From: Tillandsia leiboldiana
Lineage: Eukaryota > Streptophyta > Magnoliopsida > Poales > Bromeliaceae
NCBI GenBank assembly: GCA_029204045.2
Contig: JAQNDB010000146.1
Location: forward strand, 1-64,000
Length of the DNA: 64,000 nucleotides
Direction of reading: 5' to 3'
Positions 35,051 through 44,817 of this stretch are shown here, one piece after another. The position numbers and the translations under genes were made by a program. Numbering within the stretch: the stretch's first letter is position 1; every line of letters starts with the position of its first letter. The notes under the pieces were generated by a model that was given only the letters and a program-made list of their open reading frames with translations, was not told the DNA's origin and made no database searches.

Positions 35051-35790
35051 GTGGCGGCGGCGCGCGGCCGACCGTAGGGTCCCGCCTCCTTCGTGCGACG
35101 ATCCGTCCCAACCTACCCTTGAATTACATGCAGTAAAAGAAAACGAATAATTAAAAAAATAAGGACTCACCGATCTCGGCGTTCCCGATCCGCCGATGGA
35201 GAAGGAGGAAAAGGAAGGGTTCGCCCCACGCTTGCTTGCCGGATTCCTTGGGGTGAGCGATCGTTTCCCCCTCTTCTTGATCACCTCCGCCTAGTCCTCG
35301 GTTCCGCAGGTAGGAGGGAGGAGATTTTTGGGAAAAGGATTCCGCTTCCTCGTTCTTCGTGACCTACGCTCAGGGCAAGAAGGAGGAAAAATAATACCCT
35401 GACCCAAGTCGCACTTAGAAGAAAATGATCGGGCTAATAAAAGGAGTGGGGGTAGCCCAAACCTAATTCTCCAAGGCCAAATAATTAGTCGACTTGGTGC
35501 GAACCAGGGTCCGGTCTGCCTCGGTAATTGTGTAAGTCGCCTGAACCGTACTAAAACTTCCGGAATTTATTCTGGGAGATTCCGGAGTCGGAATCCAAAA
35601 CCGATTTCGCCGGCGGTCTCCGTTTCGCGAGCTTTATTGCCTAAAAATACTCGCGAGCCCCGACGGTCTGCCCGGAAACAAAGAATTATTAGTTCACCCT
35701 CCGGACCCCTGTAACGAAACGCGAAGCAAAGAAAACCCAAAAGTAGACCCAAGAACAGAACCACAGTATTTTAAACCAGCGGGTACTACA
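35051..35790 (-). repeat. Gypsy-D 3' LTR, partial (740 bp)
   Basis: Near-identical to 53693-54432, the start (U3 side, minus strand) of the 5' LTR. The missing remainder begins exactly where the GC-rich minisatellite of the full LTR would start. Confidence 0.9.
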
Positions 35791-35827
35791 CCACTCACCT
35801 CTAAAAAATGAGTTTCGTCCCCGAAAC
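35791..35827 (-). promoter_or_regulatory. Gypsy-D polypurine tract region
   Basis: The minus strand reads GAGTTTCGGGGACGAAACTC, then a T-run, then AGAGGTGAGTGG directly before the 3' LTR. The AGAGGTGAGTGG part is the likely primer for plus-strand DNA. Confidence 0.6.
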
Positions 35828-37707
35828 TCAATCCTGGTCCGTGGTGAAAAGATAGGGGTAGCCCTCCCTCATCTTCGACTCCAGCTCCCACGTCGCTTCC
35901 CGCTCCTCGTGGTTGCTCCAAAGCACCTTCACGTAGGGGATGACTCGGTTTCGAAGCGTCTTGCCCTCTCTTGCCAGGATTCGCACCGGGGTTTCCTCGA
36001 AGCTTAGGTCCTCCTTCAGTTCAAGTGTCGAGACGTCCAGGACATGCGATGGGTCGTGGAGGTATTTCTTGAGCATCGAAACGTGGAACGCGTCGTGGAT
36101 CAGGCTGAGGTTCGGCGGTAGGGCAAGGCGGTAAGCCACTGGGCCAATGCGCTCCAGGATCTCGAACGGCCCCACAAACCGTGGGCTCAGCTTGCCTTTG
36201 AGCCCGAAGCGCTTGATTCCTCTGGACGGCGAGACCCGCAGAAACACATGTTCTCCCACCTGGACTTCTAGGTCGCGACGTCTCCGATCCGCGTAGCTCT
36301 TTTGCCGACTCTGGGCGGTCAGTAGGCGCTTCCTGATGAGGCATACCTTCTCTTCAGTTTCTTCCACCAAGTCGGGTCCCAAGAACTTCCGTTCTCCTAA
36401 GTCGTCCCAACAGATCGGGGATCGGCAGCGTCTGCCGTATAAGGCCTCGTAGGGTGCCATCTGGATGCTGGCCTGGTAGTTGTTGTTGTAGGCGAATTCG
36501 ACGAGGGGCAGGTAACGCTCCCAACCGACCCCCCAGTCTAGCACACAGGCTCGCAGCAGGTCCTCCAGCGTCTGGATCACTCGCTCCGACTGTCCGTCCG
36601 TCTGCGGGTGGAAGGTCTTGCTGAACTGTAGTTTGGTCCCCAAGGCCTGCTATAGGTTCTGCCAAAACTTCGAAACAAAGCGTGTGTCTCTATCCGATGT
36701 GATCGATGCCGGCACTCCATGCAGTCTCACAATCTCGCTGAGGTAGACTTGGGCCAACCGCTCTCTCGTCCAGGTTGTGTGGATGGGTAGGAAGTGCGCT
36801 GACTTGGTTAGCCGGTCAACAATGACCCAGATTGTGTCGTGCCCCTGCTGTGAACGTGGGAATCCAGTGACGAAGTCCATGGTGATCTGATCCCACTTCC
36901 ACTCCGGTACCGGTAAGGGCTGTAGCTTTCCCGCCGGCCGCTGATGCTCTGCCTATATCTGCTGACAAACCAGGCAGTGCGCAACATGATGAGTCACATC
37001 CCCCTTCAGCTTGGGCCACCAGAAAGTCTGCTTGAGGTCCCTGTACATCTTCGTACCTCCCGGATGTGCCGCATAAGGGGCGCGGTGTGCCTCAGCTAGG
37101 ATTTCCTCCTTCAGTTCCGGGGTATCCGGCACGCAGATCCGCCCGCGGAACCGTAGAGTGCCGTCGTCTTCCACTGAAAAGTCACCTTCTTGATCCGGCG
37201 AGATCTTGTCTCGTACGAGCTGTACGTACGAGTCCGCCTGCTGTCCCTCTCGAATTCTCTCGAACAGCGTCGGCTTTACCACCAAAGCCAACAATTGTGC
37301 AACTGTGCCCATTGGTACCACCTCCAACTTCAATCGCGAGAATTCCGCGATCAAAGTGCTCTGCTCAGTTATCGCGCGTGCCGTCGTCTCTTCTGGTTGC
37401 CCCTTCCTGCTCAAAGTGTCTGCCACTACGTTTGCTTTCCCGGGGTGGTACTGGATCGTTAGATTGTAATCCTTCAATAGTTCAAGCCACCGCCTCTGCC
37501 GCAAGTTTAGTTCCTTCTGGGTGAACAGGTACTTAAGGCTTTGGTGGTCAGAGAAAACGTTACAGTGGACACCAAAGAGGTAGTGTCTCCATAACTTTAG
37601 AACAAAGACCACTGCAGCCAGTTCCAAATCGTGTATCGGGTAATTCTTTTCGTAATCCTTCAGCTGCCTGGAAGCATAGGCTATTACTTTTCCCTGTTGC
37701 ATCAATA
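35828..37707 (-). pseudogene. pol: Gypsy-D pol, second part: RNase H and integrase, two TAG stops
   Basis: From 37707 downward: RNase H (IAYASRQLKDYEKNYPIHDLE, DHQSLKYLFTQ), the integrase zinc finger (HRAPYAAHPG ... CLVC), the catalytic core (MDFVTGF with D in VIVDRL, SDRDTRF, and E in TDGQSERV), the GPY-type C-terminal region (VGPFEIL, YRLALPP, HDAFHVSML) and a group II chromodomain-like tail (VKVLWSNHEEREATWELESKM) that normally targets insertion to heterochromatin. The single reading frame is broken by TAG at 36953-36955 (after CLVCQQI) and TAG at 36650-36652 (after FWQNL). There is no frameshift. At the second stop, relatives carry Gln (CAG), so C-to-T decay is the simplest reading. Confidence 0.88.
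37703..37707. repeat. Target-site duplication of Copia-A, left copy
   Basis: CAATA directly before the TGTTACGG start of the LTR. It is repeated exactly at 48740-48744. Confidence 0.95.
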
Positions 37708-37895
37708 TGTTACGGAATTTGAGTTGGCGTAGTTTCGTGAAAGTTTCAAGTCTTGAAGATTGAAGGTGAAGAAAGTTGGATCAGGTATGTTTAACTAAAG
37801 ATTTTGTGTGATCCGAATACTTCTTGTAGTGTAGAAACACTTGGAAGAATCTTTCATTGCATAAAAATCAAAAACTGGACTTGGGACATGTTCAG

Positions 37896-38178
37896 GATCC
37901 GGATCAGGTTGTTCAATCCGGATCCCGAAGGTGGTTCGTTCATACACCAGTTCAATCCGGATCGTAGCCTCTCTTGATCCGGATCCCGAACATTGAGTTT
38001 ACCATTTTCCTTGAACGATCCGGATCAGGCTTCGCAATCCGGATCCCGAACGTTGATGTTTGGTGAACTGTATGAACGATCCGGATCAAGCACTTCGATC
38101 CGGATCCCGAACCTTCGTTTTTCTGGAACTGCCTGACTCGTTACGACGATCCGGATCACAGCTAATCCGATCCGGATC
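37896..38178 (+). promoter_or_regulatory. GATCCGGATC palindrome array in Copia-A LTR
   Basis: About five units of 60-75 bp, each with two copies of (G)ATCCGGAT(C) some 10-20 bp apart and a CCCGAAC tail. The array ends about 65 bp before the TATA box. Palindromic promoter repeats are known from Sirevirus LTRs, so this is probably the upstream enhancer of the family. The same array is in Copia-B, Copia-C and the 3' LTR (47618-47903). Confidence 0.75.
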
Positions 38179-38243
38179 GCCGTCCGTAAAATTTCCAGAA
38201 ATGGTAGGTTTTTGATTCTTATCTCCTTCCTAGGGTTTCTAAC

Positions 38244-38252
38244 CTATAAATA
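38244..38252 (+). promoter_or_regulatory. TATA box of Copia-A 5' LTR
   Basis: CTATAAATA, downstream of the palindrome array and conserved in all copies. Transcription should start a few tens of bases later. Confidence 0.7.
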
Positions 38253-39020
38253 GACCCTATGACTCTTTTTCTAGGGTAATCCAAAAAATCCAAATAGCCG
38301 TCATAATCAAATATCATCTTTGATACGGCCTAAGATCCACATATAGAGAAGAAAGGAAATCATTAGAGAATACTCTATGTTTCTTCATCTATATTGATTA
38401 GTTTGATTCTAGGTTTTCATACTCACATCTTGAGTTGAATCAAACTAATGAATACTTAGATGGTATTTCCGATCTATCTTTGATCTAAGTATTCGGCGGA
38501 TCATCACCACCAAAAACAACGATTTACCCCAAAAATCGGCGCGTGGATTCGCGTGTCCTTGTGGATTCAAGGTTCAACCGCTCTCGTGGGTTCGGAGCGA
38601 GGCACGTTCGTGGATTCGAAGGGTGCTATTGGGTGAAGACCGTGGACTCGGTCGGACGTCGTGGATTCGACGTTGGACGCCGTGGATTCGGCGTTGGGCG
38701 CAGATCGTGGATTCGAGAAGCGTCGTGGAGCGAGCGGAGAAGATCCTCTAGGAGCGTATGGAAAAGGTTGAGTCGTAAGTGTGTACGGTAAATCACCTTG
38801 TACGTGTTTTAATTCTAGTGGATTTCGCCGTGTTATCGGTCCCGTGGTTTTTTACTCCGGTGATGGAGTTTTCCACGTAAAAATCTTGCGAGTTATTTTT
38901 TTATTTCCGCATTGGGTTTTTATCGCAACGATTTTTGAGTGTTTATACGTTTACACCTATTCACCCCCCTCTAGGTGTTTTTTCCCCTATTTAGATCCTT
39001 ATTACATATAACCCATCAAG

Positions 39021-39032
39021 TGGTATCGGAGC
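39021..39032 (+). promoter_or_regulatory. Copia-A primer-binding site (tRNA-iMet)
   Basis: TGGTATCGGAGC, two bases after the LTR end. It is complementary to initiator methionine tRNA with one change from the usual TGGTATCAGAGC. Confidence 0.85.
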
Positions 39033-39051
39033 GGGAATAGGGTTGTAAACA

Positions 39052-41068
39052 ATGGTTGAAGGTGGAAACATCAACCGACCCCCGTTCTTCGATGGAACAA
39101 ATTATGCGTACTGGAAAGTGCGGATGAAAGCCTTTTTAATTTCCATCGACGAACGGGTGTGGCAATCAATTGAATTAGGATGGTCTAATCCAACTGAATT
39201 TATTGGTGATGTTCGCACCTTAAAACCTAGGTCGAAATGGACCAAGGAAGAGTTAGATTCATCTTCTTACAATGGCAAGGGAATTAATGCTATTTTTAAT
39301 GCCTTATCTCAAACTGAGTTCTCTCGCGTCTCAGCATGTGAGACTGCGAAAGATATCTGGGATGTTCTTCAGGTTACACATGAGGAAACTAACCTCGTGA
39401 AGATTCAGAAATTGCAAATGCTTACGAGCAAGTTTGACTCTATCTTGATGGCAGAAAATGAATCTTTCACGGACTATTATACACGATTGCAAGACATCGT
39501 AAACTCATGTGCTAACCTGGGAGAGAAGATTCCAGAATTTAAGATTGTAAGAAAGATCTTAAGAACTCTTCCTGAACGATTTCGCCCAAAAGTTACTGCC
39601 ATTGAAACTATTAAACACCCGGACGAAATACGTGTAGAAGAATTAGTTGGTTCATTACAAACATATGAAATGACGTTTACTACTAACAATTCTTCTGGAA
39701 AGGCATCCACTTCTAAGTCTTCAGGTTATGCGTTGAAAACAACTAAGGAAGAAGACGCGGATACATCCTCCTCAGACGATGACGAGAACCTTTCTATGGA
39801 GGAATTTGAGAAGCAGCTCGCTCTCTTGACAAGGAAGTTTCGCCGCAACTTTCGAAGGGGTAATTCAAGTAAATCTCCATCCTTCGGAAAGTCGAACAAA
39901 GGCAAGGGTACTTCGAGTTACAAGTCAAGAAAGCAAGAGAACTTCTCAAAGGATAAGAAAAGTTCAGAGGGACAACTACAATGCTTCAAATGTCGAGGCT
40001 ACGGCCACATTGCAACGGAGTGTCCCAACAAGTATCCGGCGAAGAAGAAGGCGATGCAAGTCGTCACTTGGGATGACAACTCAACGTCAAATGAGTCATC
40101 TTCAAGTGATGAAGAAAAGAGCACCACGGCATTCCACGCGTCCACATCTTCACCCTTCATGTGCTTTATGGCAAGTACGTCCGAGTCATTGTCCAACTCC
40201 ACTGTTGAAAAGAATGCAACGGACAATGAATCGGATGATTCGGAAGGTGAAGATTTTGCTCTAGCCTACCACAGACTTTTGAGGGATTCAAAGAAAGTGG
40301 CTAAGCAAAACAAGAGTTTGAGAGGGAGATTGCATGATCTCGAAGAAGAAGCAAAAAGGGCAACTTCTCTCTCAAACGCTCTTGAAGTGGAAAGGGAAAA
40401 CCTGATAAAAGCAAATGTTTCCCTTCAAGAGTCCAATGAGCAACTTGAGAAGGAACATACAAATCTGGTGGATAAAGCGAATCACTTCTCAAAGCTCTAC
40501 AACGAGACAGGATAACCTAGAAATGACAAAGACCATTTTCCAACTCAAGGATGACTTACAGCGATTCTCTTCAGGAAGGAGTAAGTTGGATAGACTTCTT
40601 GGTCTTGGTCAATCAAATCGGTTCGGCCTCGGATACACTCAAACTGGAAACAGTCCAAGTTCGAGTGGGACAGTTTTTGTGCCTCAGTCGGTATCTCCTC
40701 CTCCGACACCGGAATTCACGACAACCAACGACAACAAGCCTCCTTCACCCTTTTCGGAATCGTCAAGCACTAAGGTATGTTTTCGTTGTAATTGTGAAGG
40801 GCACATTGAAAGAAATTGCAAGATTGGAGCTCAAAGATCAAATCAACCACATCTTGCAACTGCTACCAATAAGTTCACTCCCCGGAATTCAAAGAAGGAT
40901 TTTTCAAAAGAAAAGAACATTGGTAGTACTTCAAGCAAGACGATGACAAAAGAAAAAGAACAATCATACAAGGCGTCTTCATCAAGGAAAATCTCTCAAC
41001 CAGTGCCAGCATACTCCAAAACTCAAAAGGTTTGGGTATGCAAAGGTGAAATCCTTCCTTGTCTCTAA
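39052..41068 (+). pseudogene. gag: Gag of Copia-A, single frameshift
   Basis: The frame is open from ATG 39052 to TAA 40515 (487 residues). It holds the UBN2-like capsid region (NRPPFFDGTNYAYWKVRMK, FTDYYTRLQDIV, ILRTLPERF), the first zinc knuckle CFKCRGYGHIATEC at about residues 311-324, and the acidic coiled-coil segment. Near 40500 a net 5 bp loss relative to Copia-B shifts the frame. The remainder continues in another frame from about 40515 to 41068, with the second knuckle CFRCNCEGHIERNC and the KVWVCKGE end. The N-terminal product would keep capsid and one knuckle, so it might still assemble; this is untested. Confidence 0.9.
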
Positions 41069-43592
41069 TCGTTTTACGATTAAATGTTGTGTAGTTTATG
41101 TATTCTATTTTTCTTTCTTTTGGCCAACTCGTCAACCATCTTTGGGAGGTAAATGGTATATTTTCTTGATGATTGATGATTTCTCTCGGTATTCTTGGGT
41201 AGCATTTTTAAAAGAGAAAGCTGATACTTTTGATTCTTTTCACGAGATTTGCCTTCGTATTATGATTGAAAAGAATGAAAAGATCATTCGTGTTAGAAGT
41301 GATAGAGGTGGAGAATTCATTAATTCTAAATTCATTGACTTTTGTACTTCAAACGGTATTAAGCATGAATTCTCTGCACCCTATACACCTCAACAGAATG
41401 GTGTTGTCGAGCGCAAGAACAGGGTTGTTCAAGAGATGGCACGTGTTATGCTTCACAGCCGGAATTTACCGCTACATTTTTGGGCTGAAGCTGTGAACAC
41501 TGCAATCTATGTAATTAATCGAGTTTATTTGCGCCCGGGAACGTTAAATACACCATATGAACTATGGTGTGGTAGAAAACCCAACATCAAATATTTTCGC
41601 ATCTTCGGGAGTCGGTGTTACATTTTACGTGACCGTGAAAATCTTGGAAAGTTTGACTCACGAAGTGACGAAGGGATTTTCTTGGGGTATTCTACTAATA
41701 GTAGAGCATATCGAGTATTTAACTTGGAATCTAAGACGATCGTAGAATCTATAAATGTTAAAGTAGATGAAGCTTTTCATTTTGCATCTGAAAAATCTAC
41801 CCTCGATATCTCTCTAGATGATGATTCTCCTGCCGTTGCATCTTCTCATAATAATACTTCCAATATTAATGATGCATCTAATGGTTCTTCAAGTTTATCT
41901 GATGTGCAGGAATCATCTCATATATCTCCGAGTACTCCGTTTCAACAAACGCTACGAATCTCCAAGGATCATCCGGAATCGAATATTATTGGAGATCCAC
42001 AAGAAGGAGTTAGAACTCGGAGGCAGTTGGTTTGTGGATTCGCTTGCTACGTATCTTTAATCGAACCAAAGAACATAGATGAAGCTCTTCAGGATGACTA
42101 CTGGATTAAAGCAATGGAGGAAGAGCTCCATCAATTTGAGCGAAACAAAGTCTGGGAATTAACGAAGCCTCCAAAGCAACATAATGTGATAGGTACCAAA
42201 TGGATTTTCAAGAACAAGAAAAATGAGGATGGTACTATCATCAGGAACAAGGCACGATTAGTTGCTCAAGGCTACTCTCAAGTAGAAGGTATAGACTTTG
42301 ATGAAACATTCGCCCCTGTAGCTAGACTCGAGTCCATTCGTATACTTTTTGCTATTGCTTGTCATTTTAAAATCAAATTATTTCAAATGGACGTTAAGAG
42401 CGCATTTCTAAATGGGTTTTTAAATGAGGAAGTTTATGTAGCTCAACCGAAGGGTTTTGTAGACCATAAACAACCTAACCATGTTTTTCATTTGAAAAAG
42501 GCTCTTTACGGTCTGAAACAAGCACCGCGAGCATGGTACGAAAGGTTGACAAAGCACCTTTTGGAGAAGGGCTATACTCGAGGGGGAGCTGACAGGACTC
42601 TCTTTGTGAAGCATTATCAAAGCAATTTCATTGTAGCACAAATCTATGTCGATGACATTGTATTTGGTGCAACAAGAGATAATGATGCTTCTAAATTCGC
42701 GGAGACCATGGAAAGCGAATTTGAGATGTCCATGATGGGCGAATTGACTTATTTCCTTGGATTGCAAATTAAACAAAATGATGAAGGTATTCACTTGAGT
42801 CAATCCAAGTATGCAATGGAGTTGGTTAAAAAGTTTGACTTAGAAAATTCGAAGGATTTTCCGACTCCAATGGGAACTAGCCACAAGGGACTTGGAAGTG
42901 AATCACATAGTGAGAACGTAGACGAGAAACTTTATCGGAGTATGATTGGAAGTCTACTTTATCTCACGGCTAGTCGCCCGGATATATCTTTTGGTGTTGG
43001 GATCTGCGCGAGATATCAATCTGCACCAAAGGAGGTTCACCTGAAAGCGGTGAAAAGGATCATCCGGTACATCAAAGGATCAATTAATTTCGGAATTTGG
43101 TATCCTATGGGAACAAGTTTGGATATTGTTGGATACTCAGATGCCGATTGGGCAGGATCAGTGGATGATCGGAAAAGCACGAGTGGTGCATGCTTCTATC
43201 TTGGCCACTGCCTTGTTGCATGGCACAGTAAAAAGCAGAATTGCATAGCACTCTCGACTGCCGAAGCGGAATACATTTCAGCGGGTAGTTGTTCAACCCA
43301 ACTCATTTGGATGAAAAGTGTGTTGAGCGACTTCCGGATTTCAGCATCTTCGGTAACAATTCTTTGTGACAACACAAGTGCAATTAACATTTCTAAAAAC
43401 CCTGTGTTGCACTCTAGAACAAAACATATTGAACTTAGATATCATTTTCTTAGAGAGCTAGTTGAATCAAATACTCTTCAACTTTCATATGTTTCGACTG
43501 AGGATCAATTAGCTGACATTTTAACAAAACCTTTGGATCAAAAACGTTTTATTCATTTGCGAAAAGCAATTGGAATGCTTTCCCTGAAATAA
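41046..43592 (+). CDS. pol: Pol of Copia-A: integrase core, RT, RNase H (no protease)
   Basis: An open frame of 848 codons in the +1 frame relative to the gag tail, overlapping it by 23 bases. There is no ATG at its start, so expression needs frameshifting or another route. The integrase core follows GPTR-like PTRQPSLGGK, with catalytic Asp in the IDDFSR block (44/45), Asp86 in SDRGGEF and Glu122 in QQNGVVERKN, the classical D-35-E spacing. RT begins near 365 (TKWIFKNKK) and carries YVDD near 533-537. RNase H follows (SDADWAG, STAEAEY, CDNTSAI) to the stop at 43592. The aspartic protease (DSG motif), GAG-pre-integrase and integrase HHCC region that should separate gag from this point are absent. 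Only about 80 bp lie between the gag end and the core. Confidence 0.92.
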   Translation: MKSFLVSNRFTIKCCVVYVFYFSFFWPTRQPSLGGKWYIFLMIDDFSRYSWVAFLKEKADTFDSFHEICLRIMIEKNEKIIRVRSDRGGEFINSKFIDFCTSNGIKHEFSAPYTPQQNGVVERKNRVVQEMARVMLHSRNLPLHFWAEAVNTAIYVINRVYLRPGTLNTPYELWCGRKPNIKYFRIFGSRCYILRDRENLGKFDSRSDEGIFLGYSTNSRAYRVFNLESKTIVESINVKVDEAFHFASEKSTLDISLDDDSPAVASSHNNTSNINDASNGSSSLSDVQESSHISPSTPFQQTLRISKDHPESNIIGDPQEGVRTRRQLVCGFACYVSLIEPKNIDEALQDDYWIKAMEEELHQFERNKVWELTKPPKQHNVIGTKWIFKNKKNEDGTIIRNKARLVAQGYSQVEGIDFDETFAPVARLESIRILFAIACHFKIKLFQMDVKSAFLNGFLNEEVYVAQPKGFVDHKQPNHVFHLKKALYGLKQAPRAWYERLTKHLLEKGYTRGGADRTLFVKHYQSNFIVAQIYVDDIVFGATRDNDASKFAETMESEFEMSMMGELTYFLGLQIKQNDEGIHLSQSKYAMELVKKFDLENSKDFPTPMGTSHKGLGSESHSENVDEKLYRSMIGSLLYLTASRPDISFGVGICARYQSAPKEVHLKAVKRIIRYIKGSINFGIWYPMGTSLDIVGYSDADWAGSVDDRKSTSGACFYLGHCLVAWHSKKQNCIALSTAEAEYISAGSCSTQLIWMKSVLSDFRISASSVTILCDNTSAINISKNPVLHSRTKHIELRYHFLRELVESNTLQLSYVSTEDQLADILTKPLDQKRFIHLRKAIGMLSLK

Positions 43593-44532
43593 ACTTCTTT
43601 TTGAAATCCTTGCTTAGGATAGGTTTTGTCTTTGTTATGTTTTGTTCATTATCTATGTTTGTACATAGGACAGTAATTGAGCATAGATCTTAATTGACTT
43701 TAATTGCATCCTTTCGCACATTTAGAAATTTATTATGCTTTTGCCATCATAATATTTCATTGTTGCAATGATCATTTATGTTAATTAAATCATCTTCTAA
43801 GTGATCAAAGTCAATTTCTCTCTCAATGATCTCTTGGTATAGTCATTATCTTATTTGACTGTTTAGTCGAGTATGAAATCGAGATCAATTTTTGGTTGAA
43901 TACTTTATATCTTAAATAATTGATAGCCAATTGAGGGGGAGTCAAAGAAAAAGTAAAATGCTCAAAAGATGTGGAAAGAGTTACATCCCAATGAGGAGTG
44001 TGAAAACTACCAGCACATGGAGGAAAGAGCTACCACCTCGGTCGTCCGAGTATTGTGTGCAGCTACCACATGTATACCAAGCATGATTGTTCATATTTTT
44101 TTATTAAGAAAAATGCATGTTGAAATTCTTGACTCCGTCAAATTTCAAGGTTGGTATAAGGTGGGATTTTAATGAAAGATGCTCAAAGAGCCACTCTCTT
44201 CAACAGATTGTCTAGAAAAATTATCTACCATATTTGGGATTTCAAACATCTATTGATCTTTGTATTTCATTTTCTTTACCGAATTGATGATTTGATAAAG
44301 GCATTACTCATAAGATCAAGTTAGATGTAATTGAAGGTGTTCAACTTTAAGGGATTTAATTTTTGTAAATTCTCGTTTCATTTTTGGATATTATTGATGG
44401 ATTTGGCATAATCTATTTCTTGTTGTATGAAACGATGATTTTTGTTTAAAGTTGATACACATTTGTGCTTACAATCTTTTTCTGGTTTTTCTTGAATTTC
44501 TCTGAAATTTTTCTAAAGAAAAAGTTGGAGCC
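43593..44532 (+). other. Copia-A pol to env-like intergenic region
   Basis: About 0.9 kb, AT-rich and without a persuasive gene. A purine tract GAGGGGGA at 43933-43940 is one of three polypurine-type tracts in this element. Multiple polypurine tracts are a known Sirevirus habit. Confidence 0.6.
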
Positions 44533-44702
44533 GATCCGGATCGGGCAAGATGATCCGGATCCCGAACACAGGTATTCTTCTGCGGGCTGACGATCCGGAT
44601 TGGACCTGCCGATCCAGATCCCGAACGCAGTTTCTCACTGCGGGTAGCCGATCCGGATCGCAAGCATGGTCTGATCCGGATCGCGGCTAGGGTTTTATAA
44701 AG
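44533..44702 (+). promoter_or_regulatory. Private promoter-like block of the Copia-A env-like gene
   Basis: Six GATCCGGATC-type palindromes (first 44533-44542, last 44673-44682), mostly followed by CCCGAAC-type or GCGGG spacers as in the LTR. They are followed 11 bp later by a TTTTATAAAG box at 44693-44702. This copies the enhancer-plus-TATA design of the LTR in the interior, upstream of the third gene. It is present in all three copia copies. Promoter activity is inferred. Confidence 0.6.
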
Positions 44703-44817
44703 AACAAAAGGGTTTTGATTTCCTTTACTCCAATCTTTTGTTCCAAAGTTTCCAGAGCTTCTCTCTCTAGATTTCATCCTTCTTGGAAGCTTTCAAACTC
44801 AAGTTCTTCGGTTCCAA

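Larger units (their letters stand above)
37708..39018 (+). repeat. Copia-A 5' LTR (1311 bp)
   Basis: Runs TGTTACGGAATT...ACCCATCA. Relative to the 3' LTR it lacks 39 bp near 37785, between two copies of GGATCA, a typical slippage or illegitimate-recombination deletion. In order it carries the palindrome array (37896-38178), TATA box (38244-38252) and GTGGATTCG-type repeats (38541-38725). Confidence 0.95.

Noticed and set aside
36650..36655. TAG CAG as a readthrough signal in Gypsy-D
   Set aside because: It lies in the integrase core, where partial termination makes no sense, and the following codons do not fit the leaky TMV-type context.
37896..38178. Regularly spaced palindromes resembling a CRISPR array
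   Set aside because: Spacers are themselves related, repeats are only 10 bp, no cas genes exist, and the array is part of a plant LTR.
43969..44172. 67-codon frame between pol and the env-like gene of Copia-A
   Set aside because: Short, low complexity, and not open in Copia-C at the matching place.
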